From: Pseudeuparius sepicola
Lineage: Eukaryota > Arthropoda > Insecta > Coleoptera > Anthribidae
Assembly: GCA_963920635.1 (NCBI GenBank)
Contig: OY987302.1
Location: forward strand, 32,897,278 to 32,961,277
Direction: 5' to 3'
DNA length: 64,000 nt
Shown here: one piece after another, positions 12,085 through 24,350 of the stretch
Position numbering within the stretch: the stretch's first letter is position 1
How the letters are laid out: each line of letters starts with the position of its first letter
The notes under the pieces: model-generated
The model's database searches: none
Told to the model about the DNA's origin: nothing
What the model saw: the letters and a program-made list of their open reading frames with translations, nothing else
Position numbers and translations under genes: made by a program

Positions 12085-12890
12085 CACTTAGGATAGGTGC
12101 CGAACATAAACAATCCTTAACTTTTCAGAACGATGCCTCGCATTCTGGAGACCAATTACAAGAGTTTTTCTTTTGTAATAATGCCGTCATCGGCGCGATT
12201 ATTGTTGAAAATTCGGTAATAAAGCATTTATACCATGCGGCCGTACCTATAGCACGTCGTACTTCTGTAATACTTTTCGGAGTAGGCATGTCTACTATAG
12301 CCTTAACCTTATCGGGGCCCACGTGCAGTCCTCTTCTATCCACGACATAACCTAAATATTTAAATTCTGGCCGACACAAATATCACTTCTGTTTTGACAA
12401 GGTCAACCCAGCGTCAATAAGGCGGCAGAAAATATCTTCTAGTGTCTTCAGATGTTGGTCAAAATCGTCGGTAACTATCACTATTTCGTCCAGGTACACA
12501 AAAACGTGTGGTTCTAACTTCGGGCCTGGTATACTTTCTATAAGTCGTTGCCACGTTGTAGGGCTATTTGTGAGACCAAAGGGCATTCTCCTAAACTGGT
12601 ACAAACCTCGTCCGGGGATAGTAAATGCTGTGTACTCTCTTGATTCCTCGGAGATTGAGACCTGCCAATACGCTGATTTAATATCGAATGAGCTCAGATA
12701 CATCGCATTTCGTAATTTGTCCAAAATAGATGATATAAAGGGAATTGGGTAAGCGTCCTTCTTGGTTATTTAATTTAATTTACGATAGTCGACGCAGAAC
12801 CTATATTTCCCATCTTTCTTCGGTACCATTGCAACAGGAGAACTCCACGCTGACATTGATGGTTCTATTATTTTCTCCTCTAGCATATTT
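12085..12890 (-). pseudogene. Ty3 reverse transcriptase
   Basis: Read from 12890 downward on the minus strand, the palm and fingers motifs appear in order: the region before and around [15 protein letters not shown] (about 12830-12775), SSFDIKSAYWQV, FRRMPFGLTNSPTTWQ (about 12600) and YLDEI (about 12490). Then come FKYLGYVVDRRGL and the thumb region. The catalytic motif is YLDE where YxDD is usual, so the second Asp is lost. Frames shift near 12380 and 12745, and a stop sits at about 12123. This copy is dead. Confidence 0.75.
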
Positions 12891-13360
12891 TTGTATTTAT
12901 TGTTTATTCCCCAGCCAACTTAAAAGTTGATTACAGGGAATCTTAAAACTATTTACAAATTCAAGTTAAACAAAATAACAACAACAAAAAAGTCAAAATT
13001 CAACTATTTCATAAATTTCTAATTAAGTCTTTGCAGACCTTTTTAAATTTATAAATGTTATTTATTTATTTTTAAATAGTTTGGCAAAGCATTATATATT
13101 AAAATACCCTTATATAATGAACACCAATATTGCTTTTAATTGCTATTGTTTGTAGGAGATCAGTTTGTCTGGTATCGTGTTTATGTTGTTTATTAACTTT
13201 TTGAAATATTATAGTTGAGGCCTTAGTTCCGATATTTATGGAATGTATTAATATGCAAATTTTTAATTTATAAATATTTTCAATATTAAGATATCGTCCA
13301 GGTTTATATAAATTTATTGTTGGTTCTAAAAATGGTAACTTATGGATACATTTAATGGCT

Positions 13361-15646
13361 TTATTTTGTAGTTTCTTTAAAGGATTTAGAACTGAAATGC
13401 TGGCAGAGCCCCAAACAGAAATTAAATACTGTAGTTTTGAATAAATTAGTGCGTAATATATAATTTTTAAAATTGTTGTAGTAACGAATTTTAAAGAGTA
13501 TACCTATGAGCAGAGAAACCGATTTTCTTATGTGTTCCACATGAATTTTCCAATTTAGTTTTTCGTCTATATATAGTCCTAAAAATTTTATTGACTTTGA
13601 GTACTTGATAATTTTATTGTTAAAAGTTATTGATTGGGCTGTATAATTCAATTGCTGCTTTGAAATATACATAAATGAAGATTTTTCTGTATTTAATGAA
13701 AGCTTATAAGATTGTAACCAAATAGAAATTAGTTTAATATCTTCTTGAACATTAGATTTTATAATATTAAAGTCATCACCAAAATAAATTATTGTTGTGT
13801 CATCTGCATACAATTTTAAATTTCCATTAATCTGTAATTTAGAAATTGAATTGATATACATCAGAAGTAATGTTGGTCCAAGAATTGAACCTTGTGGAAC
13901 TCCACAAACAATGTCAACTTGCGAACTTACATGGTTTCCAATGCTTACAAATTGTTTTCTACCAGTTAAATAATTTTTAAACCAATTATATATATTCCCT
14001 CGAATACCAAAATTATAAAGAATTTCCATTAGTATTTCAAAAGCCTTTTGCAAATCTAAAGATAATAAACAGCACTTCTTATTCTGGTCAATATTTAGTT
14101 GTATGTTGGTAATTAAATCAATTGCGGCTATTTCGGTATCCCTACATTTGCGGAAACCATATTGACCATCAAAAAGCAAATTTTGTTTACTCAAAAAATT
14201 TGTTAATTTATTACTCATTATCTTTTCCAAAATTTTCGAAAATACAGGCAAAACTGATATAGGTCTATAATTATTTGGATTATTACGATTTCCATTTTTA
14301 AAAATTGGCGTTACTTTTGCTATTTTCATCTTAGTCGGGAATATAACTACTTTTATTGATAATTGGATAAGATGTTTTAAGATGGGAAGTATTTGAATTT
14401 TGACTATTTTGATAATTTTTACAGAAATATTGTCGTATCCACAAGCTTTCTTTGAATTCAAATTATCAATGATTTCTTCAGATGTAATATCTTCTCCACT
14501 TAAGAACATTGAATTCAGATATGTTACTTCATTTGGCCGACATAAATTTATAATAATTAAATTTTCTATTTGTGGATTTGGAGTTTTCAGTGGGTTTCTT
14601 AATAATTCATTTATAGTTGACCACATTTCTTTTGGAGTGCTAGCTTCAAATTTGTCTTTGTAATACCTATGTTTGTATGTCTTATTTGTTGTTTAATCAG
14701 TTTGTTATAATTTTCATACACATCTTTATAGTATGTGTTGTTAGGACAAGATTTTAATTTGCGATAATAATTATTTCTCTTTTTTACCATACCAGCTATT
14801 TTCTCATCGAACCATGGCTTGGAATTTTGTTTTACTTTTATAACTTTAGTATAGGAATTGTCTTTAAAAGTTTCAATTATTTTGTTGTAAAAATCATCTT
14901 GGTCTTGATACAAATGATTTTTCTGATCCAAAGAGACTAGGGCATATTTTAGTTCATCAATATGAAATTTCTTAATGAAAATATTTTTAAATCTTGAATT
15001 TTGTCGATGACATTTTGTAGAAATGTTTAATATTTGAAGTTTATGTTCACTAATGGCAGTATGCTTGAGATTTAAATTTATCCTGTTTGTCGAATTTGTA
15101 ATTACGTGATCAATTAGGCTTGCAGTATTATTTGTTTCCCTTGTAGATATAGTACTATTGCACAGTATAAAAGAGTTTGAGCTATAAATATCTCTAAGCC
15201 TCTGTGTTATCCTGAAACATATCAACATTCATATCTCCAACTACAAGGCACTCAGGCTGAAATTTGTTAAAATTTTCAAGTTTTTATTCCAAAAAATTAA
15301 AAAATGGCCCAACTGTTACTGATGGTGGTTTGTAAATACCACATAAAATTAGATTTGCTGCTTTCAATTTGAGAGAAATTAATGAATACTCTTCTTCAAC
15401 GATATCTATTACTTCAAAAGGTATTTCTTTCTTAATGAATATTCCAACTCCTCCTCGTCTTTTTTTTCTTGTGGCATATACCGATGTAAAATTTAAAAAG
15501 TTGTAATATTTTTCCTCTTCTTTAGTTACCCAGGTTTCACTTATTACAGCAATATCGACATTTTCTTCAACTAGTAAAATTTCTATTTCATCAATTTTGT
15601 TTTTGAGTGATCTCGAATTTAAGTAAATAATTTTCAACTGATCCAT
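13361..15646 (-). pseudogene. ORF2 endonuclease-reverse transcriptase (CR1/Jockey type)
   Basis: The APE endonuclease begins at 15646 with IIYLNSRSLKNKIDE, VISETWV and RRGGVGIFIKKE. It breaks at about 15284, continues in the frame 15228-14611 (SLIDHVITNS, ISEHKLQ), and breaks again. The RT frame (14626-13361) contains KVTPIFKNGNRNNPNNYRPI, FSKILEKIM, LLSLDLQKAFE, GVPQGSILGP and the intact catalytic YADDTTI. The C-terminal domain is present to about 13361. Loss of frame at two points kills the gene. The absence of RNase H separates it from the R1-like element at 0.3-4.8 kb. Confidence 0.8.
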
Positions 15647-15680
15647 TTGAGTTTGACTATATTTATTAAATTTAGGAGTA

Positions 15681-16240
15681 TTATTCGGAAGAGAGTATTT
15701 TTTCTTTTGATTCTCTTATTTTAATTTTATGTATTGGACAATCAATAGTATTGGCTTGATGCTTGCAGTTAAAGTTGAAATTATACCTCTGATTTTGATT
15801 TTGACAATTTACACAGTGGGGTATTTCTTGTTTACATTGCCAAATTGTATGTTGTCCCGAACAAAAAGAACAACATTGGTTTCTGTTACACTCCTTCATT
15901 TTGTGCCCATATGCACATCATGTGTAACATAAAAGAATATTTAGATTCTCTTTAACTTTACAGCAATCCCATCCAAGACTGATCTCTTTATTTACTAATT
16001 TCTTGAAGGTTTTTCCACTGGACTCGATGTAAATAATAAATTTTTTTGAATATTTGGACTGTCGTGTATATTTTATATCTAAATGATCACTTTCATCTAA
16101 ATACCGCAATACCACCATTTCCTCAAACAATTCTTCTTTTGTGTAGTCTCTTCTTGTTCCTATTAACACTAATCTGGGTAAATTCATTTTGGATGTGTAT
16201 ACTGAATAATTTTGCTTTAGCTTTTCTTCGGACAAACCAC
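15681..16240 (-). pseudogene. ORF1 with zinc knuckles (CR1/Jockey type)
   Basis: The first part (about 16240-15930) resembles the domain that precedes the knuckles in Jockey-group ORF1 proteins (RLVLIGTRRDYTKEELFEEM). A TGA near 15918 falls inside the first Cys-His cluster. The frame then continues with AYGHKMKEC, CSFCSGQHTIWQC and CVNC, which are the remains of three CCHC-type knuckles for RNA binding. The start of the protein is lost at the insertion junction. Identity with Jockey-group gag is inferred from domain order. Confidence 0.6.
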
Positions 16241-16244
16241 AATT

Positions 16245-17124
16245 CCAACATTTCCTAATATTGTCACTCATCGCCGCGGCAGCAAAGTCACCTGCAGCCT
16301 GCGGTTGCGCATTCGTTTCATCAACCGCGCGACCCAAATAAATGAGCGCATCCAAAGTTTTGATGTAGAGCCAGCTGTGTCTGCAGGGAAGGAAGTAGAT
16401 TACGCCGTATAAACTGAACGCGCTTTTCCTCCGAAGGCCTCTGAACAACAGTTGGTAAGATCTGCTGCGGAGTTGTTTTCAGGCAATGCAGCTATTTTTC
16501 TAATCTTTCCAAAAAAATTTCCGCACTGGACACACCATTAAACTTAAGGTTCCACCTACCAACCTCCGCCAATCTTGAACTCTCATATGAGACCAAAGCC
16601 TGACTACGCCATCCATGTCGTTAAAATATGGTTGTTGTTTTGAAAGTGCAAAAGAGACATGAGTGCTACGACAAGTACGCTCCTCCAAGGAAGGTTGTCA
16701 ATGCGTAAAATTAAAAGTCGGGACCGTATCTCGCAGACCACGCAAATGCCTGTCGGAATAAGTTGGGGGAAACCATCTGAACAGGAAGGTCAGCTGCATT
16801 GGCTTGATTCTAAATTGGAGTTGTTCTGGGTGACCTCTTAATCTGTGTATGTGAACCAGCAGTCTCCTTTACTTTAGAGGCGCCTGCGATATTTTGTTCT
16901 AACGATAAATGAGTTGAATCGCGAGAAGTTTCCTGAGAGTCGTCGGTATTGGTGGCTGACGTGTAAGCAGCCTCAAAAGAATCCGCTAGTTTGCCACACA
17001 ATGATGTGAGTTTTACAACTTCGGCCAAAAATTCAGAATCGTCGGCTTGAATTCTCTTTAAACGACTTTCAATATGGGTTAGCCTAGTTCTTATACGTCT
17101 ACATTCATTTTCCTTACTGTCCAA
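16245..17124 (-). pseudogene. Ty3 gag with interrupted zinc knuckle
   Basis: The open start at 17124 (104 codons) is predicted to be helical. Several frameshifts follow, and then a gag-like stretch (about 16440-16290) that reaches RKCWNCG at about 16255, the first half of a CCHC zinc knuckle. Sequence of a different element replaces the second half of the knuckle, which places the insertion junction near 16240. Assignment to the same Ty3 element as the RT at 12.5 kb rests on strand and order, not on direct continuity. Confidence 0.5.
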
Positions 17125-20100
17125 GTTAAATTTCTCGATACCTCCAGTAGTCCTTCTAATTTAATCGAACAAATATTAACCTCCCCACTTGGCTCCAACT
17201 GCACCTCAGAGACACCAAACATCCCCGCTTGTTCCTTTTTAAAACTTCGCGCAACCGACAACGTTTTTCACTAACAGTTCCAGAGACAAAGTCCACTCAT
17301 CTAATCACAAGTTCATACGACAATTCGTCGCTTAAAAGCCGATTTACCTCAATCTTATTCTAACTCCATTTGAAAAAAAAAAAAACGCAAACGCAAAAAA
17401 CCGCAAATTTCTGTGACCAAATCTCAATTATATCTACCTACGTATTATAATCGAACACTAATGAATTTTTAAAAAATATATGTAAAAAAAAAATTCGGCA
17501 ATATTTAGTAATGAGTCTTAAGTAAAGTTTAAAAAAATAATCGCTGCACAAGTAAAGCAGGTACCCCCCTGCACATGAAAAAAAACGCGCGGAGCAAAAA
17601 CACCAAATGTGCCCGCAAAACGAATAAACATCTAACATTGAAATCACAGTTTAAGACTATAAAAGGTTATGCAATGTCGTGACTAGCGATTAGATATGTA
17701 TAAATATAAAACTTAGCTGGACTTCAGCTACGAGATCCTTGGCCAGTCGCCGCATATGGCACCTTCCCGGAGAGCCCCACTTCCGCAGCTCGGTATCTCG
17801 GTGATTGCGCCAGAGCTCTGCGGCAGTCAAAGGTGATCAGCGGAAGATTACAGTAGCGGTCCAGTCCAGATTGGCTCTCTGGGTAAGAGGCGAGCGAGAA
17901 AGTTAGAGAGGAGTTCAGAAGCTTGAAGAACTCGAAAGAATCCCTAACACCGCGATCAAGGTATGGAATGAAATTTCGTGGAATTAAAAAAAGGCTTGCG
18001 CTACTGCTGATACCAAACTTGCAATGGTTCCAGGAATTGGGAGGAGCCCTTTCCCCGAAATACGTCAGTTACCACGTCACCGGAAATCGATTCAACTGTA
18101 ACCGCTAAAGCACCCAGAGCACGAATAAATATTAAAGAAGGAAAACGAGCCTGCAGAACATGGTACTCCTAAGTTTCTGACCCCCACAAATTCAAAGCAG
18201 CCATAATCTGAAATTCAAAAATCTTCCGGAACTTCCGCCGGGTCATGCGCATGAAATCAAGAACCGCCAGGAGTGCTGCGCGTGGAAAGAGAAAGAACCA
18301 CTAGCGGCACCCGGCAGTCAAACATGGCCGTTGACAAAAACAATACTCGATTGCCGACTTCTGAATATTTTTCCGCCAAGAAAACCATATCACCGACCGA
18401 AGACCAATTTATGCAACTCTACGCTTTAAAAAATCGTAAGTACTCCTTGTGACCTAGCGCAGTTAGCCCAACAGTACCCAACAATAAATATCGACATAGC
18501 TACACGAAGTAAACAAAGGCTCGAATACTTCTAAGCAATTCTCTCACATTTTAGAACATCCAACCACGGAATTAATCTGATAATATTCACGGGATAGTGC
18601 ATGGACTGCAATCCAAGTTAGGCACAACAACGCCTGTTCCAAAATGCAAATGACACCCTTGAAAAATCAAAACATGTTTGCCCCCTGTCCATCCTCACGA
18701 ACGCAACACAATACGAACGCACCATGATTGTTTATAGAAAAGTTCAGGGAACAACAAAACGACACAGGTAAGATAAAATATAATTGAGTTAACTGGGAGC
18801 CAACTAACACTCCCTTCTTTTCAGATTCCAGTTACAAATAGGGCGAGCTGCAACATGACAGTTAACATAGTAAAACACAGTGCAAGGAATAGTTATCAAA
18901 CTTTAATCTTAGGCACTACATACTGCGTAGAGGAAAATTATTAATAAGGTAGTAAATTGCGAGAATAAGAAAAAAAAGTCATAATTGAATATTTAGGCAA
19001 TTAAATATTTACTAAGTGAATGGTAGATTAATATTTGACAATGTAAACTATAATTATTTTATAATTAAATAACAAAGTTAACTTGTCCTCTTAATAATTG
19101 TTCCCTCTTATTTTTTTAAGGCTGAGAATTTAATAAGCACTTTAGTATGAAATAAATATTTACGCTTAGTTTGTCAAAAATTAGCACCGGCGTTTCCGCC
19201 AATTTTTAAAATAAATGAAAGAAAATATTACAATCATATGGTAAAATGCAGTTTTATTGTCAAAAATTATTGTAATGTTGAATAAAATCCCTGGGATTAA
19301 CACATTAAAAAAATTTGCCATTAAAAGGAGTTTTTTAGGACACTACACGTGTTTCGGCACTGATTGTCAGGTATAACTTTTTTTATATAATTACAATTTG
19401 TTATATTGATAATTTATTTTTTCAAGGGTATTTCTTCAATTTGTTTTTCATTATTGCTTATTTTCATTTATTTTATGATATGTGCATAGTTTCAACGTTT
19501 CAATTTGATACTGGACACCTCAGAACTATATGAAGGACAAGGAAAACAAATGGTCTCTATTTTTTTTATTAGTAGTCCCAAGGGAGAATAGGTATCTCAG
19601 AGGCTATGCTTGCTATGAATTTTTAAAATAGCTAATTTTCAAGAAACCCTATCAGGGATTTTTTTACGACGAAATGTTATTAAGAAAACTTGTTCAGAGT
19701 GAAAAACTGAGTTGAATTGCAAAATTTAAAAAGTATACGCCTACTTTGATTTTTAGCTTTTTCGCCTTTTTCTCACACTTTTTTCTTAGAAATGTGTCCT
19801 TTCTGGAGCTTTCACGTCAAAATATTATTATTTTTTCTACTTTAAGTGTTACTTATGGAGCAAATTTTTTTAGATAATTTTTCAGAAATACCCCGAAATA
19901 ATACAAAAAAAAAAATGAAATTTGCCATTAAACTATAACACATGCGAACAAATACCAAGAGGACATTTTGTCTGCAATTAAAATCTACATAAAAAATTAA
20001 ATACCTTTTGTTAAAATACAAGGGGATTCATTTGTTTTAAATAATTTTACCAATTACCCACTTCTCCGACACTGGTTGTGCAAAATGTTCGATATTAACA

Positions 20101-20395
20101 GGATTTATGCTAACCCATGCTGTTTTAACATATACAAAATGTGACTAAAATATCTCAACTAGTTTGGTAAATATTCAATAAAGTCCGCATATTTTTTCCA
20201 ACTTTAACACCCTGTAACTTTTTTCTAAGGCCTTAAAAAATATAGTTTATACGAAAAAGTGCCGTTATTTTTTGAAGATCTAGCACTTGCTAAAGTCCTG
20301 CTAGGAAAGCATGAAAGATATAAACCTATTTTATATCATTGAAGAAAATATCACAAGGCAACTGTAACTGCAAAAAATAAAAATAAATAATACAA
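17125..20395. other. gene-free stretch
   Basis: I find no gene with recognisable motifs. The short frames at 17438-17647 and 17923-18108 look random. From 18900 to 20395 the sequence is very AT-rich. It includes a short segment with a decayed hammerhead-like motif (19338-19373). GC-richer patches at 17690-17900 and 18190-18320 may be remnants of LTR or leader sequence of the Ty3 element to the left. Confidence 0.4.
19338..19373 (-). ncRNA. Decayed hammerhead-like motif
   Basis: The minus strand reads CUGACAA, then GCC, GAA, ACACGUGU and A, with a 4-bp stem I (AUAC/GUGU). The order matches a hammerhead with a loopless stem III, the same ACACGUGU as in the satellite at 27-28 kb. The core has A where G8 is needed and stem II is short, so it is probably inactive. 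It may mark an old Penelope terminus. Confidence 0.3.
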
Positions 20396-20399
20396 GGAA

Positions 20400-23174
20400 T
20401 CAAACTTGTGCTTCAAATAAAAGTAATTTTAGTCTCGACTTGAGTTTGTATTTGCTTACGCCACGAAGATTCAGAAGACGAGTGTTATGCACTTTAGCGG
20501 CATTGAAAATAAAGCTTCTTTTAAATAGGGCAGTGCGATGTTGCGGCATAGTTAACATAAAAGGATTACGAATACGTCTGCTATGTACGACGAGTGAACG
20601 TGATACCAGACCAGATCGCAGGGGCAATTCCGGGTTGTTAGAGTACAAAATGTTATGCAAAAACGTAGCAAGGTGTAAAGTGGCGCGATTACACATTTTA
20701 AGCCATTTTAGATCAGCAAAACTGCGTGAAATATGGTCAAACTTTCTAAGATTAAAGATTAATTTGCAAATGTGCTTTGAACTTTTTGAATTCGTTTACG
20801 ATCAAGATAGTCAATACAATTGTTGTATATGAAATCGCAGTAATTAAACTTAGATAAAACAAGTGACTCGCATAACGTCTTACGCAAATCAAAGTTTATA
20901 AAGTGGCGACCATTGTAAAGGAGTTTTAAAGCGATAAATGACTGTTGCATTAACTTCTTAATGTGCTCTGGAAACCTAAGGTCGGTATCGAGGACAACGG
21001 CAAGCTTTGAGCATAACTAACCCGAGGAAGCAGTGTGTTGTCAATTTTTAAATTGAAGCTTTCTTTAAGAATTGCGGAGTGATTTTTGTTGCAAAATAGA
21101 AGAAGTTTGGATTTATCTGGGTTTAATTGAAGATTATGTTGTGTAGACATATTCCGTAAAATTTCCAGGTCGGAATTTATTTGAAGAGATGCGTCCTGAT
21201 ACTTATCCTGAAGGAAGTCCAGGTAAATTTGAGTGTCAACAGCATAAACATGTATCTTGCAGTTTTTAACAGATTTGAGAATGTCGGTGGTGTAAATAAG
21301 AAACAGTAAAGGGCCCAAAATGGAGCCCTGTGGGACCCCAGACAATATCGGACTAGTGCTGGAATAACTTCCAGCACTTAAAATACGTTGTACCCTGTTT
21401 TCAAGAGAAGAATTGATCAAGTTAACCGAATTTTCAACGAAGCCATAAGTTTAGCAGTGAGTAATTTGTGACAAATTTTGTCAAAGGCTTTGGAGTAGTC
21501 CAAAAGTACCAAAGCACAATTCTTACCCTTGTCACGTGCAACGATTATGTCATCAATAACTGTAGTTAGAGCAATCGCAGTGCTATAACCCCTTCAAAAA
21601 CCACTTTGGTATTTAGGCAGAATTTTATTTGCGTTAACAAACTCAGATATTGCTTGTATAGAATTTTCTCATAAATTTTTGAGACAGCAGGTAAAATGCT
21701 AATAATTCTCAAATCATTGAAAGTGTCAGGTTTTGTGATCTTAGGAAGAGGCAAGCCTATAGATGATTTCCATGCAGTAGGGAAGTAAAAAAAATTAAGC
21801 TCCATACAAAAATTAATAATGTGCGTTATATATTTGTCAATATATGGACTGCAATATTTGAGCATGTTGACTGAAATTCCATCAATACCGGCAGCCTTAG
21901 TTTTAATGATATGCAATGCATCGTGTATTTCGGACAAAGTCGTAAGCTTGAATTCAAACTTGTTGCGTATGTCATGAACATTGTTGTTATAATAATTAAT
22001 CCTTTCCTGACAATCTCCCGGGTTTTGAAAAAAATTACTGAAAAAGTTATTGATATCATCAGGATTGGACAACTTATCTGGAATAGAACAATTTTTCTTT
22101 CCACGAACGTAAAGATTATCAAGAGCGCGCCACATCAATCCATTATTTGTGCCTTCTGTCGATAAAGAATTTAAATAATTACGTTTTTCTTCTCTGAGTT
22201 TAGCCAAAGTGAAATTGCGCAATCTTTTGTATTCAAGCCAATTTATGTCAGACTTATTATTTTTTTTAATTTTTGCAGAGCCTGATTTCGCTGCTTCATG
22301 AATAATTTTAAATTTGGCGTTATCCACGGTGCCCTAGGTTTAGAAACTCGCACCTCCTTGATGAGTGCATGTTCGGCGAATAACACATTAACAAGTATAT
22401 TAAAAATATTAAGTTTATTATCGATATGCCTTTCATACATGTCATCCCAAGGCAAACTAAGTAGATCTGTTCGAAATCTATTCACATTGGAGTAATTGAA
22501 ATTTCTAAATTTAACTATTTTAGGAGCTGGTTTGACTGTACGTATGTCCAAGTCACAAAACACAAGGCAATGATCCGAAATGTTAGTCTCAATAATACCG
22601 AAATCACTGACGAAATTGCGGTCTGATACAAAAATTGGATCGAGTAGACTACTGGAGTTTTGAGTAACTTTGGTGGAAGAATCCAAGAGTTGAGTAAAGT
22701 TATAACTTTCAAAACAATGCAGTAGCGGATTGTCCAAGTTCAGAAAGTTGACATTATAGTCTCCAAAGAAAAATGACTGATCAAACCGTGGATATATGAA
22801 AGACAATATGTCCTTGAAGCTCTGAATAAAGTCACCTACATATGTCCTGGGTAGTCGATATAGTATCCCAAAAGACAAATTCAAGTTCCAAGCACAACCT
22901 TGATAAATAGATACTCCAATTGCTGATTTAAATCAAACTCTATTAATTCATGTTTTAAAGACATTTTAATGTATGCCGCAACACCCCCACCCCTGCCCTG
23001 TCGATCACGCCTAATAAGCATATACCCATTAATATTGAAAGCAGCCGCATTTGCAGTATCGGAGAGCCAGGTATCGGATAAAAGCAGAACATCAATTTCT
23101 CTCTCTAGCAAAATAGTTCTAAGCTCAACAAACCCAATAAACAAAGACCGGACATTTAAGTGTGCAACTTTCAT
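20400..23174 (-). pseudogene. ORF2 endonuclease-reverse transcriptase
   Basis: The endonuclease starts at 23174 (KVAHLNVRSLF, LLSDTWLSD, GRGGGVAAYIK) and is frameshifted at about 22884. It continues to 22243 with FFGDYNVNFL, SLLDPIFVSD and ISDHCLVFCDL. A second frameshift near 22300 leads to the RT, with IDGISVNMLKYCS and PLPKITKPDTFNDLR. A third, near 21420-21566, leads to GVPQGSILGPLLFLIY and the catalytic box. That box reads YAVD instead of YADD: the codon at 21238-21240 encodes Val. The C-terminal domain ends at 20400. Frameshifts and active-site loss both make it inactive. Confidence 0.8.
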
Positions 23175-23276
23175 TGTTTACCAATAATAAAAAAAATTAA
23201 ATAAAAAAAGTTCCTAACCTATTGTACCCAATTAATTAAACAGACCAATTTTCACCAAAAAGTTTCTGTTTGCCAG

Positions 23277-24099
23277 CTAGTGCTGACCTCTTCTTGTTTT
23301 TATAGGACTATAAGAAATGCGTGATTTCTTTCTTCTAGCGGATTTCGCCTTTTCCACCACTGGTAGGTTATGATGCGAAGTAGCTTGGACTGTAGCGTTG
23401 TGTTGTGCTATATCCTTCCTGGGATTTCCCGCCGCTTCCCTGTCGCTCTGATTTTCATCGCATGAGTTTTCTTCTGTTTTGTTTCCTTCTTCTACATCTA
23501 ATTCACTAAGATCTTCAGGGGTGAACATGTTATCATTAACCAAAAGTTTATAACCCATTATTTTGGCCTTGTGACCTTGAGATGTAGCTATTTTGAAATG
23601 AGTTCTCAGTGTTTTGTTTACTGCGCGGTCTTCCGGACTTAGGTCGTGAGGCACTGCCATACCATGTTTTTGCAGTCCCTTCAGCTTATCTTTATCGGCC
23701 CACAAAGATTGCTTTTTCTTAAAAGATATAAGTTCTAGCAGGACCGGAGGGTTGCCTCCTTTACCCAATGTATAAAAATTATTGACATCATCTGCCCTTA
23801 GACAGACACCAATCAAATTATTTAAGGTGTCAAGTGTCAGTTTTAACAGTTCAGAAGACTTGTTTAAATAATGCCTAATTCCAAAAACAACAATATTATT
23901 CTTACGATTTTTACGTTCTAGAAATTTGCAGCGTTCCTCCAACTGTTTTACAGAAGCGCTAACTGAATCGACTTTTTCATTAAATAACTATCGATTCTTC
24001 AAGCTTGTTTTCAATTCTAGCCGTCTGATCGCCCATGGCTTTAAGTAGCAAATTGTACAAAATTTTCTGGGCCTGAGGAAGTTTTGATACCTCTCCCAT
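23277..24099 (-). pseudogene. ORF1, coiled-coil/RRM-like
   Basis: The start is probably the ATG at 24099 (MGEVSKLPQAQK). A helical, Leu/Glu-rich segment follows and is broken by a frameshift near 23985. The main frame (23942-23277) carries KNNIVVFGI, typical of the first strand of the RRM-like domain in L1- and Jockey-type ORF1 proteins, and a basic C-terminus (SARRKKSRISYSP). The protein would bind element RNA. A single frameshift separates the coiled coil from the RRM-like part. Confidence 0.6.
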
Positions 24100-24350
24100 T
24101 ATACTATATACAGGTATTGAATCAAGGCCAATGGTGCAATAGCTAACTTTTCTTGAAGGTGTCTTAAGTAAATGAAATGAATGGGTTTGTTTGATGATAA
24201 TAAAACTTATTACCTCTCAAACTATATCTCAGCTTGTGCCCTGGATCTTAAAAGATAATCTGGCTCATTTTCACGTTTTTTCTTGACTTGAAACCGCCAC
24301 AACATATCACTTTTCAGGAGCACATTTATTAACCCATCACACTATGCGGC

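Larger units (their letters stand above)
12893..16240 (-). mobile_element. CR1/Jockey-type non-LTR retrotransposon, 5'-truncated
   Basis: This is a minus-strand element with a zinc-knuckle ORF1, an APE-type endonuclease and an RT without RNase H. It ends at about 12893 in an AT-rich 3' tail built of ATAAACAATAAATAC-like repeats, as CR1/Jockey-group elements often do. It inserted in the Ty3 element; its 5' junction cuts a gag zinc knuckle near 16240. Several frameshifts and stops make it inactive. Confidence 0.75.
8391..17124 (-). mobile_element. Ty3-like LTR element, fragmented by two insertions
   Basis: Read on the minus strand, gag (17124 to about 16245), reverse transcriptase (about 12890 to 12085) and the RNase H start (about 8520 to 8391) appear in the normal order. 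They are separated by a CR1/Jockey-type element and a Penelope-like element. The protein line resumes correctly across the Penelope insertion. Protease is missing between gag and RT and integrase is missing after RNase H, so the host element was deleted as well as interrupted. LTRs could not be identified. The clade was not determined. Confidence 0.65.
20396..24110 (-). mobile_element. Jockey/CR1-type non-LTR retrotransposon, defective
   Basis: This minus-strand element has ORF1 with a coiled-coil and RRM-like region at 24099-23277, ORF2 with endonuclease and RT at 23174-20400, and an A/T-rich 3' tail (aataaaaataaataatacaa) near 20370-20395. It is nearly full length, but both ORFs have frameshifts and the RT catalytic motif is mutated. 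It is a different family from the element at 12.9-16.2 kb, whose ORF1 has zinc knuckles. Confidence 0.75.
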
